Assembly: GCA_965206125.1 (NCBI GenBank)
Contig: CBDBIN010000042.1
Location: forward strand, 124,001-188,000
Length of the DNA stretch: 64,000 nucleotides
From: CAXWPM01 sp965206125
GTDB taxonomy: Bacteria; Acidobacteriota; Terriglobia; 20CM-2-55-15
Reading direction: 5' to 3'
Shown here: in pieces, positions 43,502-53,132 of the stretch
Position numbering within the stretch: the first letter of the stretch is position 1
Layout of the letters: each line of letters opens with the position of its first letter
The notes under the pieces: generated by a model
Database searches by the model: none
Told to the model about the DNA's origin: nothing
What the model saw: the letters and a program-made list of their open reading frames with translations, nothing else
Position numbers and translations under genes: made by a program

Positions 43502-44515
43502 ATGAAACACATGGGTGCACTGCTGATCATTCTGCTCGCCGCCGGAACCGCGTGGTCCTCACCACAGCAGACCCACGAGCTTCCGCTCGCACCGGGAAAC
43601 GTCCACTGGGGCTACTACAGCGGAAGCCTGGAACCCGTTCTGACGATCGAATCGGGCGATACGGTCCACGTCGAGACGCTCCTGGCACGCGGGCTCGAAC
43701 GGCTCTACCTCGCCGGCGCTCGGCCCGATGAAGTGCCCGATCGATTGAAAGAGGTCGAGGCGGCCGTGACCGACCGCGGACCCGGAGCCCACCCCCTGAC
43801 CGGACCGATCTATATCGAGGGTGCGGAACCGGGCGACGTTCTCGAGATTCGGATTGGGAACTTCGAGTTTCTGCCTCCGTTCGGCCTCAGCTACTTCCTT
43901 CCCGGCGCCGGGACCTTGCCGGACGACTTTCCGTATACGACGCTGCGGTTGACCAGATTCGATCCGGAGGCCGGTACGGCGGATTTCGCACCGGGAGTGA
44001 CGCTGCCGCTCGCGCCATTCTTCGGCTCCATGGGCGTTGCACCCTCACCGATCCTGGGCCGGATCAACAGCAACCCTCCCGCCCATCACGGTGGCAATCT
44101 CGACAACAAGGATCTGATCGCGGGCACGACGCTCTACCTGCCGGTCCATGTCCCCGGCGCACTGCTGTCGTTCGGGGACGGGCACGGCATGCAGGGCGAC
44201 GGCGAGGTCGCCCTGACGGCGCTGGAAACCTCGCTGCGGGGGACGGTGACGGTCATCCTCCACACGGACCGAACGCTCGTCCGACCGCGGGCCGAGACAC
44301 CCACACACTACTTCACGATGGGCCTGCATCCAGACCTGGACGAAGCGGCGCGGATGGCCACACGCGAGATGATCGACTTCCTCGTCACCGAGAAGGGCCT
44401 GGGCCGGGACGACGCCTATTTCCTCACCTCGCTGGCGGTTGATCTCGCCATCACGCAGCTCGTCGACGGCACGAAGGGAGTACACGCCAAACTGCCGAAA
44501 TCGATCTTCGATTAA
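43502..44515 (+). CDS. Exported acetamidase/formamidase family protein
   Basis: 337 aa. A FmdA/AmdA-type amidase; characterised members hydrolyse formamide or acetamide to ammonia and the acid. Residues 1-20 are a signal peptide (GALLIILLAAGTAWSSP), so it acts outside the cytoplasm, unlike typical formamidases. Family motifs: LTGPIYIEGAEPGDVLEIRI, APFFGSMGVAP, GGNLDNKDLIAGTTLYLPV, and SFGDGHGMQGDGEVALTALE with the metal/catalytic region. A ribosome binding site AAGGAG precedes the ATG. Upstream of ADOP-5 on the same strand with a 45-nt gap. Confidence 0.87.
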   Translation: MKHMGALLIILLAAGTAWSSPQQTHELPLAPGNVHWGYYSGSLEPVLTIESGDTVHVETLLARGLERLYLAGARPDEVPDRLKEVEAAVTDRGPGAHPLTGPIYIEGAEPGDVLEIRIGNFEFLPPFGLSYFLPGAGTLPDDFPYTTLRLTRFDPEAGTADFAPGVTLPLAPFFGSMGVAPSPILGRINSNPPAHHGGNLDNKDLIAGTTLYLPVHVPGALLSFGDGHGMQGDGEVALTALETSLRGTVTVILHTDRTLVRPRAETPTHYFTMGLHPDLDEAARMATREMIDFLVTEKGLGRDDAYFLTSLAVDLAITQLVDGTKGVHAKLPKSIFD

Positions 44516-44560
44516 GCGATATAGGGGAACCTGCGGCGCCCAGTCGCCGTAAGTGGATTC

Positions 44561-47029
44561 ATGCGCGATCTGATCCGGGACCTGAAGTTCACTTTCCGAA
44601 GCTCCCTCAAGTCGCCGGCCTTCGTCCTGACCGCCGTCGTGACCCTCGCCCTCGGCATCGGCGTCAACACATCGATATTCAGCGTCGTCAACGCCGTCCT
44701 GTTGAGGCCCCTTCCGGTGACCGACCCGGACCGTCTCGTCGACCTGTACACGAGCGAAACCGGGTTCGCGCACGCCACCAGCTCCTTCGCCGATTACCAG
44801 GATTTTCGCGACGAAAGCACGACCATCCAAGACCTGGCCGGACACACGACGATGTTCGCCAGTCTCGACTGGGAAGGCCAGGCCGAATTGATCGCCGGCG
44901 CTCTTGCGACCTGGAACTATTTTGATGTTCTGGGCGTACGCCCGCTTCTCGGGCGTTTTTTCCTACCCGGGGAGGACCGCACCGAGGGGACCCACCCGGT
45001 AACGGTTCTCGGACACCGCTTCTGGGAACGCCGTTTTGCGGGCGACCCCGGGGTGCTCGGACAGACGATCAAACTGAACGGCACGGATTACACGATCGTC
45101 GGCGTGGGTCCGGCAGATTTTCAGGGTGTTTATCCTGGTCTGAGGGTCGACATCTGGATTCCCACGATGATGGTCGAGGCCGTCGAAGCGGTCGGATTCC
45201 ACAGCTCCGCGCCATCTCCGGGCGAAACGATGATCGAACGACGGGGCCGGCGGTGGCTGTTCATCAAGGGACGCCTCAGCGAGGGTGCCTCGATCGAACA
45301 AGCCCAGGCTGAGATGAACACGATCATGGCCCGTCTCGGCGAAGCCTACCCGGAATCGAATGACGGACGGCAAATCACCCTGGTACCGACGAGCGAAGTC
45401 CGGATCAACCCGGGTCTGGACGGAGCGATGCTGCCGGTAGCGGCGTTCCTGCTCGCAGTGGTCGGCATCGTCCTCCTCATTGCCTGTGCGAATGTCGCCA
45501 ACATGTTCCTGGCGCGCGCCTCGTCCCGACGCGGAGAGGTTGCGATTCGCCTGGCGCTGGGCACCGGCCGCGGTCGGCTGATCCGGCAGCTACTGACCGA
45601 AAGCCTGACTGTCTCACTCGCAGGGGGCAGCCTCGGTGTGCTGTTGTCGTTGATCGGAACGCGCTTGCTCGTCGCATATCAGCCCCCGGTACCGGTGCCC
45701 ATCACGCTCGACGTGTCGATTGACGGGAGAGTCCTTCTGTTCTCGGTGCTCGTTTCGATCGCGACGGGAGCCATCTTCGGCCTCACGCCCGCCCTCGCCG
45801 CCGTACGTACCGATCTGGTGTCGGCGCTGAAATCTGCCGGGCGGACGGGCGCGGCCGGTGGGCGGGCCGGACTCCGGGGGGCGTTGGTAATATCTCAGGT
45901 CGCCCTGTCGCTCGTGCTCCTCATCGGTGCGATGCTGATCATACGGAGCCTTGATGCGACTAACACGATCGATCTTGGATTCGAAGCAAAGAACCTTGCT
46001 GTGCTGACGTTCGACCTGGACATGCACGGCTACTCCGACCGAGACGGACGCGCGTTCTACGACCGGCTTTCCGAACGCGTCCGTGCTCTGCCCGACGTCG
46101 TGGACGCTGGGGTCTCGGAGCGGCTGCCGTTCTCGATCAACATCGTGCAAAGCTCGGTGTTCCTCGGAACGGAGACACTGGATACCGAAGCACCATTTTC
46201 AGTCGATTCCACGCGGGTCGGCCGTGGCTATTTTTCGACAATCGGCGCCGAGATCATCGAGGGCCGTGACTTCTCTTCCACGGATACCCCGGATTCTCCA
46301 CCGGTCGCCATTGTGAGTGAAGCCATGGCGCGCCGCTTCTGGCCGGCAGAGAGTGCCGTCGGGGACCACTTCACACGACCGAGCGGCACGACCTACGAGA
46401 TCATCGGGGTCGCGGCCGATTACAAAGTTCGCACTGTCGGCGAAGAACCTCGACCGTTCATTCATTACTCCCGCTCCCAGGCGTACAACCCGTACGGCAG
46501 CATGCTGGTTCAGACGCGTGGACCCGCAAGCCCCCAGTTGCCGGCGCTCCGACGGGTCGCCGAGGAGATCGATCCGAACATCCTGTTTCTCCAGGTGACG
46601 ACGCTGGAAATCGAAATGGCGACATCCCTGTTCGGGGCACGTGCCGGGGCCACTCTGCTGGCAGGTTTCGGCTTGTTCGGGGTGTTTCTGGCTGCGGTCG
46701 GTCTCTACGGTGTCATTTCCTATTCGGTCGGAGCGCGAACTCGGGAAGTCGGAACACGCATGGCGCTTGGGGCCAGCCGGGCCGACGTCATCGGTCAGTT
46801 CGTCCGTGAGGGCATGCGGCTGGTAGGGATCGGTATCCTGATCGGGGCGGCAGCAGCCGCGGCAGTCAGTCGCGTGCTGGCATCGCTTCTTTACGGCATC
46901 AGCCCGCTGGACCCGATCTCGTTCGTGGCGGCCGCTTCCATCCTCGGAGCGGTAGCACTGGCGGCCAACCTCATTCCCGCCGGCTCGGCCTCACGAATCG
47001 ACCCTATGCGCGCCCTCGGCAGCGAGTAA
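44561..47029 (+). CDS. ADOP-type duplicated FtsX/MacB permease (ADOP-5)
   Basis: 822 aa, no cytoplasmic prefix. Module 1: FVLTAVVTLALGIGVNTSIF, AVLLRPLP, then a periplasmic domain and FtsX helices with ASSRRGEVAIRLALGTGRGR. Module 2 ends with ARTREVGTRMALGASRAD and IPAGSASRIDPMRALGSE. The only ADOP on the plus strand; probably transcribed with the exported amidase upstream. No padR gene adjoins it. Confidence 0.88.
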   Translation: MRDLIRDLKFTFRSSLKSPAFVLTAVVTLALGIGVNTSIFSVVNAVLLRPLPVTDPDRLVDLYTSETGFAHATSSFADYQDFRDESTTIQDLAGHTTMFASLDWEGQAELIAGALATWNYFDVLGVRPLLGRFFLPGEDRTEGTHPVTVLGHRFWERRFAGDPGVLGQTIKLNGTDYTIVGVGPADFQGVYPGLRVDIWIPTMMVEAVEAVGFHSSAPSPGETMIERRGRRWLFIKGRLSEGASIEQAQAEMNTIMARLGEAYPESNDGRQITLVPTSEVRINPGLDGAMLPVAAFLLAVVGIVLLIACANVANMFLARASSRRGEVAIRLALGTGRGRLIRQLLTESLTVSLAGGSLGVLLSLIGTRLLVAYQPPVPVPITLDVSIDGRVLLFSVLVSIATGAIFGLTPALAAVRTDLVSALKSAGRTGAAGGRAGLRGALVISQVALSLVLLIGAMLIIRSLDATNTIDLGFEAKNLAVLTFDLDMHGYSDRDGRAFYDRLSERVRALPDVVDAGVSERLPFSINIVQSSVFLGTETLDTEAPFSVDSTRVGRGYFSTIGAEIIEGRDFSSTDTPDSPPVAIVSEAMARRFWPAESAVGDHFTRPSGTTYEIIGVAADYKVRTVGEEPRPFIHYSRSQAYNPYGSMLVQTRGPASPQLPALRRVAEEIDPNILFLQVTTLEIEMATSLFGARAGATLLAGFGLFGVFLAAVGLYGVISYSVGARTREVGTRMALGASRADVIGQFVREGMRLVGIGILIGAAAAAAVSRVLASLLYGISPLDPISFVAAASILGAVALAANLIPAGSASRIDPMRALGSE

Positions 47030-47344
47030 TCGAAACTTTCAACTTCAGACCGAGGGAGCTACCATACCTTCAACTGTCAGGCTGTAGGACTGACGATCTC
47101 GAGCCCGCATTTCTCACCAGTGGTCTGCTGCAGCGCCGGATACATCCGCCACTACTGCGTTGCGCTTGGTCGGGCACCTTGACGTACTGTCAAGTACGCC
47201 TGCGGTGCCCTTCCGGCGCGCGCCTTGTCCTGGCGGCGTCTCCGACGCTTCGCGACGACAACCGGCGAGAAAAGCGGGCTAGTTTTCGAGTACTGGCGGA
47301 CATCCGGGCCGCTGCTATACGGACGAAACGTTAAGGAGATTCCC
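47030..47344. other. Intergenic region with a 39-bp hairpin
   Basis: 315 bp without a gene. A nested hairpin is seen at 47172-47210: GGGCACC...GGTGCCC outside and TTGAC-GTACT-GTCAA inside. Downstream a GC-rich stretch reads TCCTGGCGGCGTCTCCGACG. No promoter stands out apart from CTATAC near 47320. Confidence 0.45.
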
Positions 47345-47893
47345 ATGACCCGCCTGGCAGACATTAGTTCCCCGACCGAACTGCACCTGCTCGTCTCGTT
47401 TTCGGACCTGACGGGTTTCTACCGGATTTGCCTGACCGAAGACCCGGAGGCCTTGTTCGATCTCGTTTCGAGCTACTATGCGTTCGTCGGTGACATCATC
47501 GAGCCTTCCGGGGGCACGATTGTCAAGTTCATTGGAGACGCGGCGCTCATCGTCTACCCGGAAGAGGCCCTGGAGGCTGGAGTCCTCGCGCTCAGGGAAC
47601 TCCAGCGCTCCGGAGACGAGTGGTTGAGGGGACGGGGCGCGTCCAGTCGCCATATCATCAAGGCGCACTTCGGGCCAATCTGGTGCGGGCCGGTGGGCAC
47701 GCGCTCGGAGAAGCGCTTCGATGTCCTGGGCCAGACTGCGAACACCGCGGCCGTGCTCAAATCCAATGGATTCGCGATAACACCCCAGGTGTTCCGGAAA
47801 CTGGGCCCGGAAACGCGGAAGATCTTCAAGAAACACACACCTCCGGTGGTTTACATTCCCACCGAGGAGAGGCATCAGGAGAGGCCAAGATAA
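47345..47893 (+). CDS. Class III nucleotidyl cyclase-like protein, probably degenerate
   Basis: 182 aa, a stand-alone cytoplasmic cyclase homology domain. Both metal aspartates are present (FSDLTGF and KFIGDAALIVY), as is the adenine-selecting Lys pattern K-x-x-G-D. In the motif normally written V-N-x-A-A-R-L, where Asn and Arg stabilise the transition state, this protein has ANTAAVL: the Asn is kept but the Arg is Val. Activity as an adenylate cyclase is therefore doubtful; it could bind nucleotide or partner another subunit. The start follows AAGGAG by 8 nt. Its stop touches the next gene's ATG. Confidence 0.8.
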   Translation: MTRLADISSPTELHLLVSFSDLTGFYRICLTEDPEALFDLVSSYYAFVGDIIEPSGGTIVKFIGDAALIVYPEEALEAGVLALRELQRSGDEWLRGRGASSRHIIKAHFGPIWCGPVGTRSEKRFDVLGQTANTAAVLKSNGFAITPQVFRKLGPETRKIFKKHTPPVVYIPTEERHQERPR

Positions 47894-48196
47894 ATGTTTA
47901 TAGCGATGAACCGATTCAGGATTGTCCCAGGCCACGAAGGGGACTTTGAAGAAATCTGGCGGGGGCGCCAGTCCTATCTGGACGAGGTGGAGGGCTTTCA
48001 GAAGTTTAACTTGCTGCGCGGTTCGGGTGATGAGACCCACACGCTTTACTCGTCACACTCGGTTTGGGATTCCCGGGAAGCGTTCGAGGCATGGACCAAC
48101 TCCGAATCGTTCCAGAAAGCGCACGCCAGGGGGCGCGCGCCCGAAGGAACCTATCTGGGACCGCCAGTATTCGAGGGCTTCGAAGTAATATTGTAG
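47894..48196 (+). CDS. Antibiotic biosynthesis monooxygenase (ABM/HmoA-like) protein
   Basis: 100 aa. A ferredoxin-like ABM fold: MFIAMNRFRIVPGHEGDFEE, then GRQSYLDEVEGFQKFNLLRG, TLYSSHSVWDSREAFEAWT, and SFQKAHARG with a His where HmoA-type haem monooxygenases ligate haem. It may degrade haem, but ABM proteins are functionally diverse. Its ATG directly follows the TAA of the cyclase-like gene, so the two are co-translated. Confidence 0.83.
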   Translation: MFIAMNRFRIVPGHEGDFEEIWRGRQSYLDEVEGFQKFNLLRGSGDETHTLYSSHSVWDSREAFEAWTNSESFQKAHARGRAPEGTYLGPPVFEGFEVIL

Positions 48197-48314
48197 AGGG
48201 ACTGATCACTCTGTCCCCGCGCATTTCATCCATGTTTAAATGATGAGTTTGGAGTCAACAGTGTAGACCGAACCTTCCGGACCGCTTGGGACAGCCAAGC
48301 CTGACCGAGGAACC

Positions 48315-49670
48315 ATGACGACAGGAGTCGACAAACCCGAGGTCGAGGGACTCGTCGAGCAGCGCCGATGGAGCGACCTCAAGGCCGCCCTCACCGAGTG
48401 GCCGGAACCGGAAATCGCAGACCTGATCGTCCAGCGAGACAGCCCCGATCGACTCTTTCTATTTCGGTTGTTGACCCGAGACGTCGCCGGCGAAGTCTTC
48501 TCCTACCTCGATTCCGAAGCCCAGAATTCGCTGCTCAACGCGCTCAACGACGAAGAAACCCGCAGCCTGCTGGCGGCGTTGGAACCGGACGACCGGACCC
48601 ACCTGTTCGAAGAGTTGCCCGACCGCGTCGTGCAACGTCTACTGAATCTGCTCGACCCCACGGACCTCCGCGCGGCCCGGCTCCTGCTGAGCTATCCGGA
48701 CGAAAGCATCGGCCGCCTGATGACGCCCGAATACGTGGCCATCCGGCCCAACTGGACCATCGAGCAGGCACTGCGGCACATTCGCATCATGGGACGGGAC
48801 CGCGAAGTCGTCACCAAGATCTACGTCACGGACACACACTGGAAGTTTCTCGACGCCCTCGACCTACCCAGCCTGATCCTGGCCGATCCCGACGAACCGG
48901 TCGAACGCATCATGGAGCATGAGGCCGTCACGCTATCGCCCTACGACGATCGCGAGGAGGCCGTTCGGGCGATGGGAAAGTACGACACTTTCGTCCTTCC
49001 CGTCGTCGGGTCCGATGGCGTGCTGATCGGCATCGTGACTGCGGACGATGTCCTCGACGTCGCGGAAGAAGAGGCGACCGAGGATTTCCATCTTTCCGCG
49101 GCCGTCGAACCGCTGAAGGTCAGCTATCGAGACGTCCGCATCCTGTCGCTCTACCGCAAGCGCATTCCCTGGCTCCTGGCCCTGGTGGTAGTGAACCTTG
49201 GGGCGGCAGGGGTGATCGCGGCGTACGAGGATACCCTCGCGGCGTTGATATCGCTGACGTTCTTCATCCCCCTGTTGATGGGCAGCGGCGGGAACGCAGG
49301 TGCGCAATCAGCGATGCTGGTCGTCCGTGCCCTCGCGACAGGTGACGTCGACCGGTCCCGCTGGATGCCTACCCTGATCAAAGAAATCGTGGTGGGAGCC
49401 GCGCTGGGAGGCACGATGGCCGTGGCGGCCTGGCTGCTCGGCCTCTTCCAGGGTGGGGCTCAGGTCGCGGTGGTCGTCGCAGTGGCGATGTTTGCGATCG
49501 TGCTCGTTTCGAACCTGATCGGCGTCGTCGTCCCACTCCTGCTGACACGCGTCGGTATCGACCCGGCTGTCGCCAGCAGCCCCCTGATCACGTCGGTGGC
49601 CGACATCGCCGGCCTGGCGATCTATTTCGCAATCGCATCGTGGGTTCTCCAGTCTGCAGTCCTCGGATAG
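48315..49670 (+). CDS. mgtE: Magnesium transporter MgtE
   Basis: 451 aa. A Mg2+ channel with the full MgtE layout: N-terminal helical superfamily domain (~10-130, LEPDDRTHLFEELPDRVVQRLL), two CBS domains (~133-255, RLMTPEYVAIRP and GIVTADDVLDVAEEEATEDF), and five transmembrane helices (~285-451) with the pore region FFIPLLMGSGGNAGAQSAMLVVRALATGDV. The cytosolic domains close the pore at high Mg2+. Ribosome binding site GAGGAA. No M-box riboswitch was recognised in the 118-nt gap upstream. Confidence 0.95.
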   Translation: MTTGVDKPEVEGLVEQRRWSDLKAALTEWPEPEIADLIVQRDSPDRLFLFRLLTRDVAGEVFSYLDSEAQNSLLNALNDEETRSLLAALEPDDRTHLFEELPDRVVQRLLNLLDPTDLRAARLLLSYPDESIGRLMTPEYVAIRPNWTIEQALRHIRIMGRDREVVTKIYVTDTHWKFLDALDLPSLILADPDEPVERIMEHEAVTLSPYDDREEAVRAMGKYDTFVLPVVGSDGVLIGIVTADDVLDVAEEEATEDFHLSAAVEPLKVSYRDVRILSLYRKRIPWLLALVVVNLGAAGVIAAYEDTLAALISLTFFIPLLMGSGGNAGAQSAMLVVRALATGDVDRSRWMPTLIKEIVVGAALGGTMAVAAWLLGLFQGGAQVAVVVAVAMFAIVLVSNLIGVVVPLLLTRVGIDPAVASSPLITSVADIAGLAIYFAIASWVLQSAVLG

Positions 49671-49704
49671 TCGGCGAACCCATCCTGCTTCCCCCACTTG
49701 TTAC

Positions 49705-49733
49705 TTGAAAGGATCCCAACTCGGACGAATAAT
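49705..49733 (+). promoter_or_regulatory. Sigma-70-like promoter placed for a leaderless mRNA
   Basis: TTGAAA at 49705-49710, 17-nt spacer, AATAAT at 49728-49733, and then only six bases before the ATG at 49740. Transcription would begin at or next to the start codon. Confidence 0.6.
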
Positions 49734-49739
49734 AGAGTC

Positions 49740-50483
49740 ATGTTCACTGTTCGCCGGGTTGTCGTGGCATCGCTGCTCGTGTTGTTCGGGATCGCTGCGT
49801 ACGCGCAGTTCGGACGGCAGTTCGGACGGTTCCGGGGGTTTGATCAGTATTACATCAACGTGCCACCCGACAGCGAGTTCATCTTCGCCCGCTGGCGTTA
49901 CAGCGGGGGACGCGGCGGCTGGGCCCACGACTACCCGTCTGCGGAAGAACACCTCAACCAGGTGATGGACGAGGTGACCGGCATCGAGGTCGAGATGATG
50001 TCGTACCTCACCGTCGACATTTCGAGCCCCGATATCTTCAAGTATCCCTTCGGCTACATTTCAGAACCCGGCCAGATGTGGCTAACCGATGAGGAAGTTG
50101 AGAACTTCAGGGAGTACATCCATCGCGGCGGCATCGTTATGATCGACGATTTCGATGGGCGGCGGCAGTTCGACATCCTATACCAGAACCTCAAGCGCGT
50201 GCTCCCGGACAGCGAGCCCTACGTCATGACCGACGTACACCCGCTGCTCCACACCTTCTACGACATCGACGGCCTGTACATCGAATCACCGTACAACGTC
50301 GGCGCCCCGGCGGTTTTCTACGGCATCAATGACGAGTTCGGCAACCTCTCGGTCTTCATCTGCTACAACAACGACGTCGGCGACTTCTGGGAGCACATCG
50401 ACGAACCGCGGTGGCGCCTGAAGCCATCGACCGAAGCCCTCCGGCTGGGCATCAACATCGTCCTTTATTCGATGACCCACTGA
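49740..50483 (+). CDS. Exported DUF4159 domain protein
   Basis: 247 aa. A signal peptide (1-~22, VVVASLLVLFGIAAYAQF) is followed by a DUF4159 domain: FIFARWRYSGGRGGWAHDYPSAEEHL, DIFKYPFGYISEPGQMWLTDEEVENF, GGIVMIDDFDG, SEPYVMTDVHPLLHTFYDID, FICYNNDVGDFWE. The family is found in large membrane-associated operons with MoxR/VWA-type proteins; here it stands alone, and its biochemical role is unknown. The ATG at 49740 starts 6 nt after an AATAAT box. Confidence 0.85.
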   Translation: MFTVRRVVVASLLVLFGIAAYAQFGRQFGRFRGFDQYYINVPPDSEFIFARWRYSGGRGGWAHDYPSAEEHLNQVMDEVTGIEVEMMSYLTVDISSPDIFKYPFGYISEPGQMWLTDEEVENFREYIHRGGIVMIDDFDGRRQFDILYQNLKRVLPDSEPYVMTDVHPLLHTFYDIDGLYIESPYNVGAPAVFYGINDEFGNLSVFICYNNDVGDFWEHIDEPRWRLKPSTEALRLGINIVLYSMTH

Positions 50484-50506
50484 CCCCGGGTCAGCGCGGG
50501 CCCGTT

Positions 50507-53131
50507 CTATTCAATCCGTAGCGCGGTCATGGGATCGATGCGTGTGGCGCGGCGGGCCGGCAGGTAGCAAGCGAGGCCTGCGGCCGCGACCAACACGCCG
50601 GCTGTCATGACGATCGTGGCGAGATCGGCCGAACCGACCTCGAAGAGCTGCGCCTGCAACACCCGAACCAACGGCAACGCGACGGCGATTCCGATTGCGC
50701 CACCGATCGCGACGGGCCTCAGACCCTGCAACATCACCAACGCGCGGACGTGCCGGCGGTCCGCGCCCAAGGCCATCCGCAGGCCGATCTCATGCGTGCG
50801 CCGGGACACGGTATAGGAAAGAACGCCGTAGACGCCCACCGCCGCCAGCACCAGCGCGACGGCTGAAAACGCAGACATCACGAGTGTCGAGAAACGTTCG
50901 CGGGCTATCGGCGCCATTGCGACCTCCTGCATCGGCCGCACGTCGTAGATCACGAGATTCGGATCGAGGGCTTCGAGCTCCCGGGCGCCAATGGTCAGGA
51001 TGTCTTCGCGGCCAGGCTCGAGGGCGACGACCTGGGTCATCACCCAGTTTCGGTTGTCGGCGAACTGAGAGTGCGGGTAGTAGATCTTCGGCTCCGCGAC
51101 GACCCTCTGGTCGTTCAGCACATCCTCAACGACACCGACTATCGTCCAGGGCTGGCCGATGACCAGGAGACGACTGGTCAGCGCATTCTCCCCAAGATAG
51201 CGCACCACCAGCGCGCGATTGACAACGATGACGTCCGGCGCCGTCTCGACGTCTCTTTCGGTGAAGGTTCGTCCCTCGACGAGATCGATGCCCATTGCCT
51301 CGAAGTAGTTGCCGTCGACCACGCGCATCTGGGCATTCCGCGGAGGTTCTCCCGGCACCGGTGGCGGTGTACCCTCGATTCGGATGCCCCACAGGAATTG
51401 ACGCCCGGTGAGAGGAAGGATCGATGCTGCCCCGGCAGAACGAACGCCGGGCACGCTTTCGAGGCGCTGGAAGTACCGGTCGTAAAGCGCGGTGCGGTCC
51501 GACGGGTTCGGGTAACGATGATCCGGCAGGTTGAAGGCAAAGGTCCACACGTTGGCGGAATCGATGCCTGTATCGACGCGAACCAAACCCTGAAAACTTT
51601 GGATCAGGAGTCCCGCCCCAACCAGCAGCACCAGTGCGAGCGCAGTCTCGGCCGCCACCAGCATTCCGCGCGTGCGATGAGAACCGATCCCATCGCCGGT
51701 CCGTTCGTTCTCGGCAAGGAAACGGTTCGGATCCACCCGTGACAACTGGATCGCTGGGATGGTACCGAACACCACTCCGGACAACATCGACAGGCCGGCG
51801 GCACAAGCCAGGACCGGCAGATCGAAAACGACCGCCTCCTCTCGGATTCCAATGACAGGAGCGGACAAAAGCACCATTCGGACCAACCCGTACGCAAGTC
51901 CGGTGCCGAGGACGCACGCGATGCCCGCCAGCACCAGGCTCTCGGTCACAAGCTGCCGGATCAGGCGGCCGCGTCCCGATCCGAGAGCGGTGCGGATCGA
52001 AAGCTCCCTACGGCGCGCGCTACCCTTGGCCAGCATGAGGTTTGAGACGTTCACACAGGCAATCAACAGGACAAAGACGACCGCACCCAGCAGCGTCATC
52101 AGAACCGCCCGGGTGCCTCCCACCATGTCGTCACGAACTCTCACCAGACGGATTTCCTGGTCGCTCAGCATGCCGGGATACTTATCGGGCAGCGTCCCGA
52201 ACAACCGGTCAACTTTCGTTTGGGCGGTCTGGATTGATGTGCCGTCCGGGATGCGACCGACGACGCTCACGTAGTAGTTGTCCCAGTGGTTCCGGTCGTT
52301 CGCACTGAGATCCTGTGGCACCCAGACATCGATCTCGCCGGCGATCGGCGACTCGAAACCCGCCGGCAGAACGCCGACGATCTCGTAAGGCTCGGCCGCG
52401 AGAAGGATCGTCCTGCCCAGGGCGTTTCTATCGCCGCCAAACCTCACCTGCCACAAAGCATGACTCAGGATGGCCAGCCTGTGAACGCCGTCCTCCTCGT
52501 CACGCGTGAACGATCGGCCGATGAGGGGCGACACGCCGAGCATCTCGAAGAAGCCCGAACTGACGGGCATCGCGGATATCCTGACGGGCGGGTGGTCACC
52601 CGTCAGGTTGAAACCCAGATTGTCGCTGTCGGCCAGCGCGGCCAAGCCTTCGAAGATTCCCGAATCCCGAAAGTCGTGAAAATGCGGCACCGTCTGGGGG
52701 TACTGCACCGTACCCCTATAGCTGAGCTGGAACCGGACGAGACGATCGGGTTCTTCGTAGGGCAGCGGGCGCAGCAGGACACCGTTGACGAGGGAGAACA
52801 CGGCCGTCGTCGATGCGATTCCGATCGTGAGCGTCAGGATCGCTAGGACAGTCACACCCGGTGTCCGGCGCATCATCCGAAACGCGTAGACGATATCCGC
52901 GCGCACCATGGCCGCATGCTCTCGGGGGGCCACGTGCAGGGCTCCGGCCAGGTTTCTCAACCAGAACCGAAGCCTGCCGGGAGTACCCGAGTTCTGCGGG
53001 TCCCTGAGCTCGTCACGGAATACCTGTTCCATGTCCCGGCCGTGATTCCTCCTGAAATCGAACGGGAAGAATCGCAACAGGAAGCGAAAGAATCGCACCC
53101 CTCCTCCAGCTCGCCTGTCAGTCGCGTTCAC
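50507..53131 (-). CDS. ADOP-type duplicated FtsX/MacB permease (ADOP-6)
   Basis: 874 aa, GTG start one base after the padR stop. A third type of N-terminal prefix (LLRFFPFDFRRNHGRDMEQVF, ~15-75) precedes the first helix GVTVLAILTLTIGIASTTAV. Two periplasmic/FtsX modules: AKGSARRRELSIRTALGSGRGR in the first, SRRTHEIGLRMALGADRRH and LPARRATRIDPMTALRIE in the second. No ATP-binding domain. padR and ADOP-6 form a two-gene operon. Confidence 0.88.
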   Translation of the reverse strand: MNATDRRAGGGVRFFRFLLRFFPFDFRRNHGRDMEQVFRDELRDPQNSGTPGRLRFWLRNLAGALHVAPREHAAMVRADIVYAFRMMRRTPGVTVLAILTLTIGIASTTAVFSLVNGVLLRPLPYEEPDRLVRFQLSYRGTVQYPQTVPHFHDFRDSGIFEGLAALADSDNLGFNLTGDHPPVRISAMPVSSGFFEMLGVSPLIGRSFTRDEEDGVHRLAILSHALWQVRFGGDRNALGRTILLAAEPYEIVGVLPAGFESPIAGEIDVWVPQDLSANDRNHWDNYYVSVVGRIPDGTSIQTAQTKVDRLFGTLPDKYPGMLSDQEIRLVRVRDDMVGGTRAVLMTLLGAVVFVLLIACVNVSNLMLAKGSARRRELSIRTALGSGRGRLIRQLVTESLVLAGIACVLGTGLAYGLVRMVLLSAPVIGIREEAVVFDLPVLACAAGLSMLSGVVFGTIPAIQLSRVDPNRFLAENERTGDGIGSHRTRGMLVAAETALALVLLVGAGLLIQSFQGLVRVDTGIDSANVWTFAFNLPDHRYPNPSDRTALYDRYFQRLESVPGVRSAGAASILPLTGRQFLWGIRIEGTPPPVPGEPPRNAQMRVVDGNYFEAMGIDLVEGRTFTERDVETAPDVIVVNRALVVRYLGENALTSRLLVIGQPWTIVGVVEDVLNDQRVVAEPKIYYPHSQFADNRNWVMTQVVALEPGREDILTIGARELEALDPNLVIYDVRPMQEVAMAPIARERFSTLVMSAFSAVALVLAAVGVYGVLSYTVSRRTHEIGLRMALGADRRHVRALVMLQGLRPVAIGGAIGIAVALPLVRVLQAQLFEVGSADLATIVMTAGVLVAAAGLACYLPARRATRIDPMTALRIE

Positions 53132-53132
53132 C

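Noticed and set aside
48197..48314. Magnesium (M-box) riboswitch before mgtE
   Set aside because: The 118-nt gap is too short and shows only a 6-bp hairpin (GCTTGG/CCAAGC); none of the conserved M-box blocks was recognised.
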